DNA of 64,000 nt from Dicyema japonicum (Eukaryota > Dicyemida > Rhombozoa > Dicyemidae): contig RDEW01000007.1 of NCBI GenBank assembly GCA_011109175.1, positions 1,068,295-1,132,294 on the forward strand. Reading direction: 5' to 3'. The notes beneath the pieces are model-generated. The model ran no database searches, was not told where the DNA came from, and was given only the letters and a program-made list of their open reading frames with translations. Made by a program: the position numbers and the translations under genes. Of this stretch, positions 44,242 to 56,431 are shown piece after piece. How positions within the stretch are numbered: position 1 is the first letter of the stretch; every line of letters starts with the position of its first letter.

Positions 44242-45523
44242 TCACTTCTTATTTCTCTTCTTTTTAGACTTAAAAATAATTTCAGGCGTATTATTAGATG
44301 CAGTCCAAGGGGCACCCTTCCACAAAGTCTTCGGTCGTGGAATCGACTCTTCTACGATATTGGTGGTCTCATCAGCCACAACCTCTTCCTTAACCTTCAT
44401 AGGGACCTCATGGTTACGGTTCTTCGCCCAAGCCCCAATCACTTTCCGTTGAAACGAGGGAGGATTCGCAACAGAGACCTGACTATCAATCGTTCCATTT
44501 TTTCTTGCTGCCCAACATCCACGTGGTTGGTCCCTTTTCCCAGCCTCACTCGTTAAGGAAGAAAAAAAAATCCTGTCAGTCACGAATGAATCATTATTTC
44601 CAGATACACCAATTCTAAATGTTAACCACACTCAACCCTTCCTCCACGTGGTTCGAGGGCCCTGAGTACGTGCTTATGAAGTTAACAGAATTTCTCGGTC
44701 CTTGACTCATTTTATGTTGAGATGCCATATGTAAATTAAGTTCAATTTCAGTATTGAAAGCGTTTGATGGTTTCTGGAACCTGCAGTCCCCCACTGAGCA
44801 CACAAAATGGAGTTTTTTGAGGTGAGTTTCCAGTTCCTCTAGTTTTCTGTAATAAGAACCACAAGTACCCGTAGAAGATGAAGGTGTTGGGACATAGGGC
44901 ACAAAAGAAGTGATTCAACTTCTGATGAAGGTATAGGGCGTCCACATCGTAGAAGCGCTGGTGACAGATCTGGCAGAGAGGATGGATTGGCACGTTGTTC
45001 TCCGCGCAGTCAAACCCCTCTGTCTTGTGACGAGCCAGGGAAGACCGACTGTAAACCTTCCTCTCGAATGTGAACAACTGGGATCAACACATGTGGTACT
45101 TTGCAGTTTTCCGTGCAAAGGTTGCAATGGAACTTTCCGTGAGAAGACTCCAAATGTCTCAAGAAGTTATCGTAGTGACGATATCGCATTGGACGGGGAC
45201 AGAACTCGCATACGTGGTCCACCAAATCACAGAAAAAGTCGAAACTATCCTGATCCTCGAAATAGAGATTGGTTTCTTCGTCCAAGATGAATTCCTTGGT
45301 TTCTACTTCATTGAAAATCCGGAAATCCCAGGTCATGAGAGCCTAAAATATTTTGAGGGAATACTTTAGGAGATGATAATCGACAGAGGGGACAGGCGAT
45401 ATCCTTACTAAGTATTCTCAAACGAGTAAAGCAGACATAACAGAGAGGGTGATTGCATTCTCCATAGGCATACAATTCAATTTTTTCAAAACATATTGGG
45501 CAGCTTGTGTTATCACTATACAT
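44242..45523 (-). CDS. ZNF598: E3 ubiquitin-protein ligase ZNF598/Hel2 homologue
   Basis: This is the ligase that detects collided ribosomes and ubiquitinates small-subunit proteins. The start at 45523 gives an N-terminal RING: CPICFEKIELYAYGECNHPL, CYVC and CPLCRL. Then CEFCPRPMRYRHYDNFLRHL, FHCNLC, FTFERKVYSRSSLARHK, HPLCQICHQRFYDVDALYLH and HFFCALC follow the order of zinc fingers of animal ZNF598. Later come LETHLKKLHFVC and ALNTEIELNLH-type segments (NAFNTEIELNLHMASQHK). Two 22-nt introns are clear, after CRLSSPK and after CTENCK. A one-base shift near 44890 separates HFFCALC from the following segment. The lysine-rich C-terminus ends KSKKKRNKK. Length is about half of human ZNF598; the C-terminal disordered part is short. 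Confidence 0.9.
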
Positions 45524-45639
45524 CGGACAACAAAACCGTTCTGATGTTTGGGTTTTAAATATTTCTAAAATTAATTATTATAATTATTCTTTAATTATTT
45601 TATTAATTAATAAAAAAGCAGATCACAACCCGTATTATT

Positions 45640-46720
45640 ATTATTAACAACTGACAATCATCAATGACCCATCAAAAAACACAAGAACACTTCAAAGGAA
45701 CTCTGACAATCCAACCTCCCCAGATATCACACTCTGTTCACTACAGCTTTCAACAACGATTAATTGGTCCTTCATTTACGACACCCGAAGCGACCATAAC
45801 CCTATTCAGCTAAAAATCAAAAGAAAAATTACCAGTGGAAAGAAGTAACCTGCATATACAATCTTGAAAATTGGCAATTATTCCGATCACTTACGGACCA
45901 ACATTTGGCTAATATACAGCTGGAAAACATTGCCTACCTTGATATAGTGGTTGCCTACGTCAACAAAATCAGTAATAAGAGCCACAAGAATCCTGGAAGC
46001 AAGAACAATGGCTGTCCCTAAAAGATATGTCGTTTAACGAAAGAGTACGGAAGAAAAGTACGGAAGGAAAGCTCTGATCAAGGAACGAAACCGTCTCAAA
46101 AAAGCAGGGATCCGTTCCTCCGAAGCAAGGATCCGTTCCTCCGAAGCAAGGCCGTCTAAAAGTGCTGAACGAGGAAATAAAAGCCAATGAATTCAAAATA
46201 CAGAGAGCTAAATGGAAGATGGTCATTACGTCACTAAATCATAACCGGTTAACATCCGAAGTCTGGAAGATTATTCGAAATATCTCGGTGGATGAGAGGA
46301 CACCTGGAAATGACGAATTCAGCCAAAAGGACCTAAACGCCCTAAATAAATCGCAAATCTCTCACAAAAACTACATGAGGACTGACCCACCCAAACCGCC
46401 GCTAAGAAAACCTAAAATGGATCAATTAACTTATTTCACGGAAAAGGAGGTAATGGCATCCCTAAGCCAAACAAAAGTAACACATTCTCATGGTCCAGAC
46501 GGAATTCCCATAATTCTCCTGAAAAACCTAGGCAATGAGGAATTCGGTACCCTGACCAAAATTTACAACTGGTCGATTAATTATAACACAATCCCAACGA
46601 TATGGAAACTTGCAAACATTCGCCCAATATTGAAGCCAGGAAAACCGAAAGAAGACCCTGCCTTCTTCAGGCATACACCACATGGATCGACTACTCGAAG
46701 TAACTAAACAATAAACCTCA
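45640..46720 (+). mobile_element. Jockey-like LINE, 5' region of reverse transcriptase
   Basis: The frame at 46162-46707 encodes a linker, TYFTEKEVMASLSQTKVTHS, GPDGIPIILLKNLG, and WKLANIRPILKPGKPKEDPA, all also present at 25820 onward, then breaks after FRHTP where SYRPIS is expected. Upstream to about 45650 are broken endonuclease-linker frames, including a tandem GGATCCGTTCCTCCGAAGCA repeat (two units). It is truncated abruptly by the next element. Confidence 0.8.
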
Positions 46721-46734
46721 TCTATTTTTTTCAA

Positions 46735-47640
46735 TTAAACATGTGGAAGAGGAAGCATTTTGGTCCAAGATATCCTACGTTTTCTAACCGGACTTCCTTG
46801 GGAAAGAGTTTTCGACGAAGCTCGTCGCGAATGGTGTGAAATTGGCTTGGATATACCGAACGATCCTTCGAGGCAACGTGACTGGGATGATATCTACTCC
46901 AAGAATATCTTCGACGTGCTAAAGTCTGAGGCCAACCAGCATCGTCTTGCATGCCTCGTGTCCGCCGCCAACCATGGGAGCGGAACGTGGCTGGATGCAC
47001 TCCCGTGTTCCTCCCTGGGGACCCTTTTGGACGATGACTGTATTCGGATTGGGATCGCACAACGCCTGGGAGTTTATATTTGCGTCGAACACCAATGTCG
47101 TTGTGGAGGGATCGTCGATGCCAAAGGGCTGCATCCGCTCTCGTGCAAAAAGAGTGAGGGCAGAGCATCCCGCCATGCTGCTATGAACAACATTGTCATG
47201 CGAGCTCTTGAAGCGGCAGGCTTCCCGGCAGTACTGGAGCCTGTGGGATTGGACCGCGGAGATGGGAAAAGACCGGATGGGTTAACTATCTTTCCGTTCA
47301 CTGCACTGTTGTGGATTTTTTCTCGAACTCGATGATACTCAGCTCGGCGCAGTCTGATGGATCGGCAGCCGATCTGGCCGAGAAAATCAGGATTAAAAAA
47401 TATGGCGAAATTGGAGACCGCTACCGTTTTGTACCGGTAGCAATCGAGACGTCTGGTGCGGCCAGAAGTATTACAGCCTCTTTCCTAAAGGAAATCGGAG
47501 GGAAATTGTCCCACCGCAAGAAAGACATGCGGGAAGAAGTCTGGCTGAGGCAACGAATTGGTATCGCAGTTGTCCACGGAAACGCTTACTTCCGTGATGT
47601 CAGCAGCCGCTCTCCCCATAGTTAATAAATAATATTTTAT
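46735..47640 (+). mobile_element. retroelement C-terminal module with R2-like Cys/His and RPD motif, copy 1
   Basis: The frame at 46760-47300 encodes FLTGLPWERVFDEARREWCE, WLDALPCSSLGTLLDDDCIR, then HQCRCGGIVDAKGLHPLSC with KSEGRASRHAAMNN and DRGDGKRPDGLTIFPF. Frame +1 continues with DFFSNSMILSSAQSDGSAAD, YRFVPVAIETSG and EVWLRQRIGIAVVHGNA. The CxC...H...C, RH and RPD arrangement resembles the restriction-like endonuclease region of R2-type non-LTR elements. One frameshift near 47300 breaks it, just after the catalytic-like RPD. GC content is higher than the neighbours. Confidence 0.65.
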
Positions 47641-47814
47641 TGTTAATAAATTTTTCACATTAAGCATGTTGATTTCTGAGGTGACTTTAGCTTTGATCAT
47701 CATGACTGGCTAGCTTCCAATAAGGAATTAAGATTATACACAATATTAACGATTTGGCTATTTTTCTCTTTTTTGAAAATTACAAGTATTTAGCCACACT
47801 TATCCTTTGTCCAA

Positions 47815-48250
47815 TCTCAACACGAAATTAACACTAATATGGCATTAATTAGAAATTTCATTAAGGCCTCCTCTGTAAGAGACCACATACTCGAAAGTAA
47901 GCGGACTTTTTCAATATCCCACAATCCCAAATTACGCAACTTGTTGCTCTCTATATCCAATGCAAAAATTCCAAACGGTCTTGTCATCAACCACCTGAAA
48001 AAAATATTTGTCTGAACGGGTACCATCGGATAAAATTCAGTTATTCCTATTTTAAAGCAATTCCCGAATCTCAATATGTGTTTAGTACATTTCACTCAAC
48101 TAAAAAATTGGATGGACTAAAATCTCCTCATCTCTTCTAGTGAAAAGTCGTCAATGACACTTTTCAATACAGACTGTCATCAATTTAACTTGAAACCAAC
48201 GTTATTTCTAAACAAATCTCTCCTTCCTGTGATTAAAACCCTAAAATAGT
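47815..48250 (-). CDS. unrecognised gene fragment with short introns
   Basis: On the minus strand FGNCFKIGITEFYPM (about 48070-48020) can be joined across a 29-nt GT...AG intron (about 48019-47998) to VVDDKTVWNFCIGYREQQVA and a stop, or read through to a second open frame ending at 47817 (RPFGIFALDIESNKL). Upstream DDFSLEEMRRF is also open. The pieces look protein-like, but neither exon order nor family is settled. Confidence 0.3.
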
Positions 48251-48259
48251 TTATGTGAT

Positions 48260-48530
48260 GATTGTTTATTTTTCTCAAAGCATGTCATATATGCGAAAAT
48301 CCTTGAAGCTCAACTTACTCCGAGTCGTGGTGGACGTGCTATTCGGGCAGAGTAAGAAGAACATGACAATTATCTACAGACAATTTATCAGAACAACAAT
48401 GAACTGTGGAGTTTCATTCTGGAATTACTGTTCATGAACTTAGAAGACTCACAACTATGCTCTAAGAACAATTACTGGCTGTCTATAAACCTCTTTAACT
48501 GACCACTTACATTGAAAATTAAAAATTCTT
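48260..48530 (+). mobile_element. Jockey-like LINE C-terminal scrap
   Basis: KKNMTIIYRQFIRTTMNCGV and SFWNYC followed in another frame by ALRTITGC are the typical region after the YADD domain of Jockey-type elements. No catalytic domain remains. Confidence 0.6.
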
Positions 48531-49068
48531 TCAATCAGAAACTACTTCGTGATATTCGGTCTGCAATTCATTGAAAAAATTTTAAAACTTCGGAGTATTC
48601 AACCAGCGGTCTTTGACTTTCCACAGATAAGAGGTGAATAATGACTATCCTCAATGACAAAGTCGGCATTCTTATGGCCATTGAGGTCATTCAGTCGTGT
48701 CTTAAAAACGATATATGACTGGATTTCTTCATTTTCATTAAAAGCCTTGGTAGTACCAAGCTTCTAGGATTCTCGCTATAGATGTTAATAAAATGAGTCA
48801 TTTATTTTTTTGGTCAGTTTATGATTTCAGTTCCACTCATCTGATTAATATCAATAATTACAAAAATAATGTAGTCAATTAAAGGTTAATGATTTAATAT
48901 AAGCAACTATTTTAATGTAGGAAAGGGAGAGAATTTATTCATCCCAAGGATATCATTAATTTAGATGCCCATCAAATTCAAGAGACTTGAGTAAGACATG
49001 GTTTTGGGAAATTTAGTATTTTATAAATATATTAAGACAAAAATTAACAAAAATATACAATGAAAAAA

Positions 49069-52000
49069 TTAATACTCCTCTTCTAAAGTCAAACAAAAAA
49101 ATAATACCTTCATCTTCCACAACCATAGTCATGCTTTCCTCCTCAGAAGAATCAGAGGTATATTCATCTCCATAATTCTACAAATAAAAAAGCACATACC
49201 TTCCTGTGAGAACTACCAATAGAACTATCAGTAGCAGTCCACCCTAAAGCCTTCTCCAAGTCAAGGACACTGTCTTCAGTAGCATTGTCGAAAATCTCGT
49301 CCTTCTTGACGGTCAATTTGTCAGTCCACATTTTATGTAGGCGTCCATTCCTCATATCACTAACAGAGTATGACTTTAGTGAATCATTATTTTCATAATT
49401 TACCAAATCCATTGCCTATAATTAATAATAATAATAACAAAATATCTCTTAATAACTTTGTCCCCACAGTCAGAAACAGCCGCAAATATATGACTGAATC
49501 GATCATCATAAATAAATTGATAAATGGCTATTAGATGATTACATATGGACATTTCATGAAGAGCCGTCATTCTGTAACACTAACAAACACCACTAACCTT
49601 ATGTTCTCAATAAGTTCACTCTTATTCACATATTCTGACATTTTGGATGCGAGATCTGACTCATGAAATAGCTTATGGGTTATTATCCTCAGAATCCCTA
49701 TTCTAAGACGAGGGTCCTCATCACTGATCACATGTCTCATTAGGAAATTAAACTCATCAGTAGCGACCATAGTGTCCCCTAAACTAACTAACTGGGATAC
49801 CTCCGAGAAAATCAGCCAAAATGGTGGAGGCAGTCAGTCTCGTCTTAAAATAGTAATCTTGGTGCATAAATTTATGGAAAAAGCTAGTCCCCATTGGTAT
49901 CCTATTACTTTTTTGTAATGTATATATTCCAATAAGACATTCACTAGTAACCAGCAGTCTAAACGAAGGCACAATGGCATCACAGTTTATTTTGAATATT
50001 AATTCCTCCAAAATCTCAGCAGTCATTGTATCCATTCTGTCTCTGGGATAAATCTGGTCAGGTATTCCTCGCAAGTGGGAACTAGTAAGTGACTAACACT
50101 ACTTGGTGTCTCCTATCGGTGTTATGCAGTGGGAAAGAGCCCGTATTAAAAAGGCAATATATTCTCCGTCGTCATACTAACTATGAACACCATCCCTACC
50201 TTGTTTGAAGTGTTATCATTCAGTTTGATAAGATCCATCAGAAAAGTAAGGATTTCGTCAGGACAGTGTCCCTTAAAGCGAATGCCAGCCATTGCAATTG
50301 GTAATTCCTACAAATGGAAACCATAAGACCTTCTGAATAAAATAACTAACACAATTTTCAAAATCGTTTTTCCTAACAAGAGATGGGATCGAGGAACTCC
50401 CGAAGGATTCCTTAAAGTGTCCAATTAGGACCAAAACAGAGTTCCACTGATCATATGACTTATTAGACAACTACTCATTAATACACTCAACACCTTTACA
50501 TGGGCAAAATATGACTGAATTCTCACTCGATAATACACTCGTGAGTCTCCACCAATCATCACCAACACCTGTCTGGTAACTTCATTCCCAACATGCTGCA
50601 AAATATTCACAGCCTAAGAGTCAACAAAACAACCACATGGCTCTGAGCAACCACATCTCTTTCATAGAGCAACATATATCGCCACATAAACTCAGGCTGC
50701 TCCAGCCGAACCTGTCTCAAAAGATGATGGTCCTTGTCCACAATAACCCACAGAACTGGAGAATCATTACTTAGTTAAATCCAAAACTACTCCATATGGG
50801 ATAAATCAATGTCAACCTCTTCACGAGTTATCAAAGGAATCTTTTTCTTCTTATTCCTGAGGTTACATGACCACTAACCTTCTACTCTTGGAGTGACATG
50901 TAATGTCAAAGTGGGTTTGGTTTTCCTCAATGTTGAAAGTGTGCTGAAATGACCCATCCAACTCTTGGACAGTGATGGTTATCGGTCCCTTACTTATTTA
51001 ACCAAAAATACAGCGTATTTGAGGGTACAGTCACTTTCTGGCTCCTGAACTAACTCAAACTCCAAAACGTTTCGTTTACGATTATAAACAAAAGACCCGA
51101 CAAAACGAGCACACCCACTTGTGTAACTAATAAATCAATTGCATGTACATACACCCACTGGTCCATGAAGGGGGAGAAGTCCTTTCCAGATATGTCACTG
51201 ATAATGTCCACAAACTGAAATAAGTAATATTGAACCATTTTTGTGGAAATAAGGGCATTATCCCATGAAAATGTGATATTCATGGCAGATCTGGTTTGGG
51301 ATATAAGTTTGTTGATGGCTCCAGTCAGAATGGACCTGCCCAGTCTCAATTCGATCATTCTGACCACCAATTTGGCCTTCTTACAGAACATGTCGTAATA
51401 ATCCGACGGAATCAGATGCTGATTGTTCACAAAAACAGGCCTCTGAACCCTCCCAGAGGTCACTCTCGAGGCATCAAGGTAGATCCCACCACAACGAATC
51501 TCATGACTGCAGACATCCTCCATGTCTTTGCAAATTCCATAAAAAGTCGAATTAAATCCCAAATATGTCCGATTTACCTGATCAGCCATATAACCAGCTA
51601 TTCCCACACACAACCAAACGTCGTTCCAGGATCGAGGACAAACGAATCCCCCAAACATTTGCTGACTCAAAGCCAGAGCAACAATAGGGCGAGTTATATA
51701 CCGCTGGTCAATATGTCGTTTCGTGTGCAGTAAGTCAGTTCTGTCGTAAAACCGAGAATTACCCGAATATGGTCAGTCCAGAGTAGGTAATAAAGGGAAC
51801 TGGGAGATTTTCAACGAATACTTGCTTGTATGAGGGCACTGGGAATCCTGAGGACAGAAATTCTGTGTAAAACTCGACAAACTCAAAATAATACAGCTAA
51901 CCACCTTGTGTTCAAACATGAGAGTGTCCGATAGTAGAACCTCACCTTCTGGGAGACAAAAGAAGAGAAAGTCGTTCAAATTATTACCGACTTGCACTTC

Positions 52001-52860
52001 AAAGTGTCTAAAGGTTCATAAATCACCAGACCCAATGGCAAAACCGATATTTATCGCGGGACAGGCATTTTTGATAGAATAATAATAGGTTTTGGAGTTT
52101 TGCTGGGTATCCTTGATGATATTCGTAAGCACACCGGGGGCAACAGCAACCATGTTAATAGGAATAGAAAACGTCAGTTCCCAGCAGCAAATTTGGTCGT
52201 ACACGTCGAAACAGGGAAACCAGGCACTACGTCTCACAACAACTCACACGTGGATGTCCCGTTGCAGTGACAGGTAAACAAGTGTTCCTGAAAGTCGTCC
52301 ACGTGTTGATAGAAATAAACACCAGAAGTGGGTTTTTTGATCACAAATTCGACACAAAGGGTGAAGTGTTCCAATTCTGACTGTTATGTTAAATATTACC
52401 GTTTATGGTGGTCTGCATTTCGTCGGGTAATATCACTGCCAAGGATCCTCTGTTGTTCTCACCGGAGACTGCTTGAAAAGCCATATCATATGATGATTTT
52501 ATCTGTGCCGATGTCAGGTCACTGGAAATGCACAATAAGGCTCACGTGGTGTCGGTCTTTTTGAAAATGTCGTACAAAGTTGAAGCAAACCTAAATTTGC
52601 ACTCAAAAGTGTCGTTTGCTAGAATTTTACCGATTCCTCGACTTTGACAGAAAGACTACCCTGTTGTCTGTAATTGAGATAGATAACCCTCGCAGATCTA
52701 GTCAGTGGCTGAAGATGGAGAGTTGTCAGGCCCTTATATTAGGTTAGTGAATGTACATGAATTTGCCTGTCCTCTATGTTGATGTTGAATAGATTTATTT
52801 TTTGATGGGCTGTGTTGTTAATATAAAGTTACTGAGTTTAAATTCTCTAATTTTCGACAT
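49069..52860 (-). CDS. TAF2: transcription initiation factor TFIID subunit 2
   Basis: TAF2 is the aminopeptidase-like TFIID subunit contacting initiator DNA. On the minus strand: an N-terminal region with GVYFYQHVDDFQEHLFTCHC and AWFPCFDVYDQICCWELTF (M1-like domain; human has [20 protein letters not shown]), then FLSSGFPVPSYKQVFVENLP, SQQMFGGFVCPRSWNDVWLC and GKDFSPFMDQWV. HEAT-like repeats follow (FYRVR-type YYRVRIQSYFAHVKVL, FENCVSYFIQKVLWF, CLIGIYTLQKSN). No HExxH zinc site is present, as expected for TAF2. The C-terminus is acidic (EYTSDSSEEESM) and ends DEEEEY at 49069. Short introns of 22 nt (after LTIFG), 22 nt (after SSHRK) and 25 nt (near the stop) were read. The start at 52860 is tentative, and the 52600-52860 reading has frame breaks. 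Confidence 0.9.
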
Positions 52861-53036
52861 CACAATAGTCGTAATTCTCTAAATTTGCAATTATTTATTA
52901 TTTAACTGTTAATAATTAATTGATATTTATGTAAAATTAAAAAATTTATTTTATGAAATTGTTGAATTGTGCCATAATTTCTATTCAAAAGGATTTTCTT
53001 TTTATATCGGCGTCATGTGATCCACCTGTCCAGGTG

Positions 53037-53252
53037 GCGACCAGTGCCTGGCCGGCACGAAAAAGGATTATTTATTATTCCCCACTCCACTGGAGGAGTT
53101 TCCACAACTGCAAGTATGGACGTCTTTTTCATTTTATGTTGATTCCGGGTGGACTCTGTTTCTGTAGAAGTGGGAACTGGATACACTTAATTAGTTGTTT
53201 ACTTTGACTTCTTTCTTGCTGTATCAGGGGTTAATAAATAAACAAATATCGA
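53037..53252 (+). repeat. short interspersed repeat with TAAA tail, copy 3
   Basis: It shares CACTCCACTGGAGGAGTTTC, the GGATACACTTAATTAGTTG block and GTATCAGGGGTTAATAAATA with 1335-1553 and 17765-17845. It ends at a (AAAC/AAAT) tail, and another element begins about 30 bp further on. Confidence 0.65.
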
Positions 53253-53279
53253 AAATATAAATTATAATTTTTTTGTCTA

Positions 53280-54200
53280 TTTTTAGATATTGCCCCAGAT
53301 GTTAGAATTACAAGAGAGTCGTTAAGCGACAAAAAGACGTTTCTTGGAAAGTATACCGAAAGATTGATCTTTCTCGACAGACATTTTGTACTTTCTATGC
53401 TCAAAAACTGTCTCCTACTTCCCAAAATGCTTTTCAATTTCCGAAGTTCTTTTTGTTATCATGAAAAGGATCTCCTAACTCTCCTTGATGATGAAATTAA
53501 GTCAACCCTTGAAGCGATTTTTAAAATACATTTTGATGACTATGGATGGCTTCAGACAACTTTGCTTGTTTGTTTTGGAGGTTTGGGAATTGTCATACCT
53601 TCGGATGTCGCATTAAGTGCATATTTGTTCTCTTATAGCTCATCAAAGAATTTTATGACACAGTCCTCTAATTCTTATTCCGGACTGAATGTATCCATGA
53701 CACCACCGGAAGCTGTAGGCTTGTGGGGACCTATACCTTAATGTTCTGGAGGGCGGCGCTAATCAGAAAACGTATTCGAGACGTGTCTTTGAAAAAAGGG
53801 GGAGCATTTTGAGATCACAAGGAATGCGAAAGACTTACATGCCTCAAAACGGCTAGCTCACATTCATCAGGTTCTTGGTTAACACCTGTCCTTGTGGCAA
53901 CCTGCTGAATGAGGTAGTGAGAATAGCCGCTTCGCTACGTCTTGGTCTTAAAATATGTGCACCGAAAATGTCGTTGAGAAAGTTTGATCGATACATTTGG
54001 GTACCATCCACTGTTGTGAGGTTAAGCACGGACTGTTTCCGAAGGCATGCCTGTCTCAGCGTGACGTTGAAAAACGCACTAAGTCTCACCCGAGACGATG
54101 GAAAACGCCCTGACGGGATGACAATATTCCCTTTTGCTAACGTTCGAAAGCTGGTTTGGGACGCTAAGTGTGTTGATGCATACTCTCAGAAAAATTAGAC
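53280..54200 (+). mobile_element. retroelement C-terminal module, copy 2
   Basis: The frame at 53364-53741 (FVLSMLKNCLLLPKMLFNFR, GWLQTTLLVCFGGLGIVIPS, SDVALSAYLFSYSSS) is the segment usually found between the reverse transcriptase and the Cys/His region in this kind of element. After a gap, NEVVRIAASLRLGLKICAP and RDDGKRPDGMTIFPF, then KLVWDAKCVDAY, match copy 1 (46735-47640). The Cys/His part is altered. It is fragmented and inactive. Confidence 0.6.
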
Positions 54201-54204
54201 AAGT

Positions 54205-54845
54205 TTTGTTTAATGCACTGTTGATTATTATCTTTTGTGGAATCTGTGTTGACAAGATGAAGTGTTAAGAAAGGACGGATCTTGAGAAGGACCAGTTTTT
54301 CCAACGTCCGTTGCAACGCACAGATGATTGATACCGGTCGGTAGGAAAACGGGCAGGTATCTTGTTCTCGATTATTGATAGATTGAAAATTTTTGTTATT
54401 GCCAACGCTGCGAAAGGAACCAGGTGTTTCACTTGAGAACGGAGATATCGTCTGAACCTTTAGAGGACGAGTTATTTATCTTCCTGAGTAATGAATGATC
54501 CATAGACGGGTCGAAAAAAGTTATGTTGGGAGCATTTATTATTTTTTAAATAGCCTGAACGAAGATCCATGTCTTTTAGTTTATGACTGATGTTCACGAA
54601 GTACTTCATGAGTTCATTGAGATTTGGACCTGGCTCTCTGTGTAATTAAATGTGGATATCACTTCCTGAGTCCCCTGTCGATTTCCATAATACAACGTAA
54701 GAGGTATTATTCATAAACTTTTTCATCACGGCTTCCCAACGTTCTTTGTTGAGTATCACATGTCCCTTCCTTTGAAAATGGCATCTTATGGCAAAAATTA
54801 TGATGTTCCACATTAAATTAAAATTAATTCCAAAGACCACTGTTA
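54205..54845. other. no clear gene
   Basis: A minus-strand open frame (54840-54646, continuing with LNELMKYFVNISHKLKDMDL) is coding-like but unrecognised. The rest is featureless. Confidence 0.3.
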
Positions 54846-54849
54846 AACC

Positions 54850-55905
54850 GAAAAAACTAAACTAAGTGATTCCGACGAATTGGATCAAGGCTCTCATCTT
54901 TGCTCGGTGTTGATCCCTTGAGCCTACACAAGTTCGTTGCGGGCGAGCACTTCCTTTTTGGCATTGGTGTCCTTTTTTGTTTTTTTTCGATTAGTGTCTC
55001 CATGGGCGTTGGGTGATTTGATGTTTTCCCCTGTATACCATCTCTCAGTTAGTTTGAAGGCTCTTTTCTGGGTTTCGGAGATTTTCTGGATGTTGGTATA
55101 ATAGGCCAGTGGTCCCCATGAAGTACACGCATATGAAATACATAGTTAGATGTACTGCGAGTAGAACGTTTTAAGTATAGGGTGATGTCCAATTTTCCAT
55201 AGACCTGTTAGGCATTTCAGAAGGTTGATTTTCTTCCCACATTTGTTCAGCACGTCAGTTACATGTCTCGAAAAGTTCATGTGCGTATCGAAAGTCAGAC
55301 CCAATATTTTTTGCCATTTGTTGAACGGCAATTCTCTTTCCTCCGCAGTAACTTCTATTGTCCTGTTCGACAATCTTTTGTCCGAGGTATAGAGAGTTGT
55401 AACAGATTTTTCGGTATTGATTGACATCTGATTTTCATTAAACCACCCGAGTAGTCGATTCATGTGGTGTTGTATTCTTTCCATCGCTGTTTAGTTGTTC
55501 TGATCCCGTGAGGCTAAGACGATATTCTGCATAAGCCAGAAGCAGGTCGTATTCTCCATTCGGCGTCGGAATGTCATTCGTAAATAGGTTGAATAGTAAT
55601 GGTGATAGCTGCGAACCCTGGAGTACTCCATTTGGGAATAAACTGGAGACAGAATGAATGTTTCCAATGCACACTTTACCTCTCCGTCCGCTAAGGAAGT
55701 TTGTCAGTCAGCGTTTGAGGTTTTCAGGGATATCTGATTGGTGGATTTTCTATGTAAGATTCTTCCTCGGCACAGAGTCGAAAGCTTTGTGGACATCTAG
55801 TGAGCATAACACAGTTTTCTGGTGTCCTGGCTTGCAAAGAAATCCAGAGCGAATAAAGTTAGTCAGGGATGTGATTTCTTTATTTAATTTTGATAGCCTA
55901 GAATT
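54850..55905 (-). mobile_element. Jockey-like LINE reverse transcriptase
   Basis: On the minus strand: KTVLCSLDVHKAFDS, NFLSGRRGKVCIGNIHSVSS, LFPNGVLQGSQLSPLLFNLF, an AYAEYRLS where AYADDIVLAS is expected (base loss), KILGLTFDTHMNFSRHV and LLKCLTGLWKIG. The 3' end lies near 54850. It is closely related to the copy at 57950-59225 (CSIDVHKAFDSVSRR, LLPNGVPQGS). Confidence 0.85.
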
Positions 55906-56011
55906 TTAAAATTTGGTAAAATTATGATTTAATTAAAATTTTAACTTCAAAATTAAAAATAAATTTAATTTTCTAATATAATAAAGCAAATAATTTAAAA
56001 TTGAATAAAGC

Positions 56012-56380
56012 ATGCTGGTTGGCCTAAATTTTGATTACTAATAGATATTTTATACTCTTTTCAAATCCCTAGTAGGAAAAAAAGTGGCAGTAGAACTAAA
56101 GAATGAACTCTGGTAATTATTATATTATCCACCAAACTAGCATATGCGGGACTTTGGAGGGAGTCGACCAGTACTTGAACGTCAGACTCAGTGGAATACA
56201 AATATTGGAACCAATGAAATATCCCCACTTGGTGAGATCAGTTTATATTTGTAGTCTATCATCAAAGATTGCTTTATTAGGGGATCAGTCATAAGATATG
56301 TCCAACTTCCATCAGAAGATGTTAACCTCGTTGCTTTAAGGGATAATATGAAGAAAAAACTAACTGTTGATAAGACTTAA
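56012..56380 (+). CDS. LSM2: U6 snRNA-associated Sm-like protein LSm2
   Basis: LSm2 is part of the Lsm2-8 ring on U6 snRNA and of the Lsm1-7 mRNA decay ring. Exons 56012-56017, 56045-56112, 56141-56231 and 56255-56380 give FYTLFKSLVGKKVAVELKNE (Sm1 start), CICGTLEGVDQYLNVRL, EPMKYPHL, then SIIKDCFIRGSVIRYVQLPS (Sm2). Introns are 27, 28 and 23 nt with GT...AG ends. The total, about 95 residues, equals animal LSm2. The tiny first exon (ATG CTG) is inferred because the frame upstream of FYTLFK has no ATG; a longer first intron is possible. Confidence 0.95.
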
Positions 56381-56431
56381 TTTGTAATGTTTATAATTTT
56401 TGTGTTTTTGAGTCTACAATAATACTATAAC

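Noticed and set aside
46731-47301. Minus-strand and alternative-frame ORFs over the R2-like module
   Set aside because: They overlap the recognised frame; their length reflects the higher GC content there.
51296-51733. Plus-strand 145-codon frame
   Set aside because: Antisense to the conserved TAF2 exon on the minus strand.
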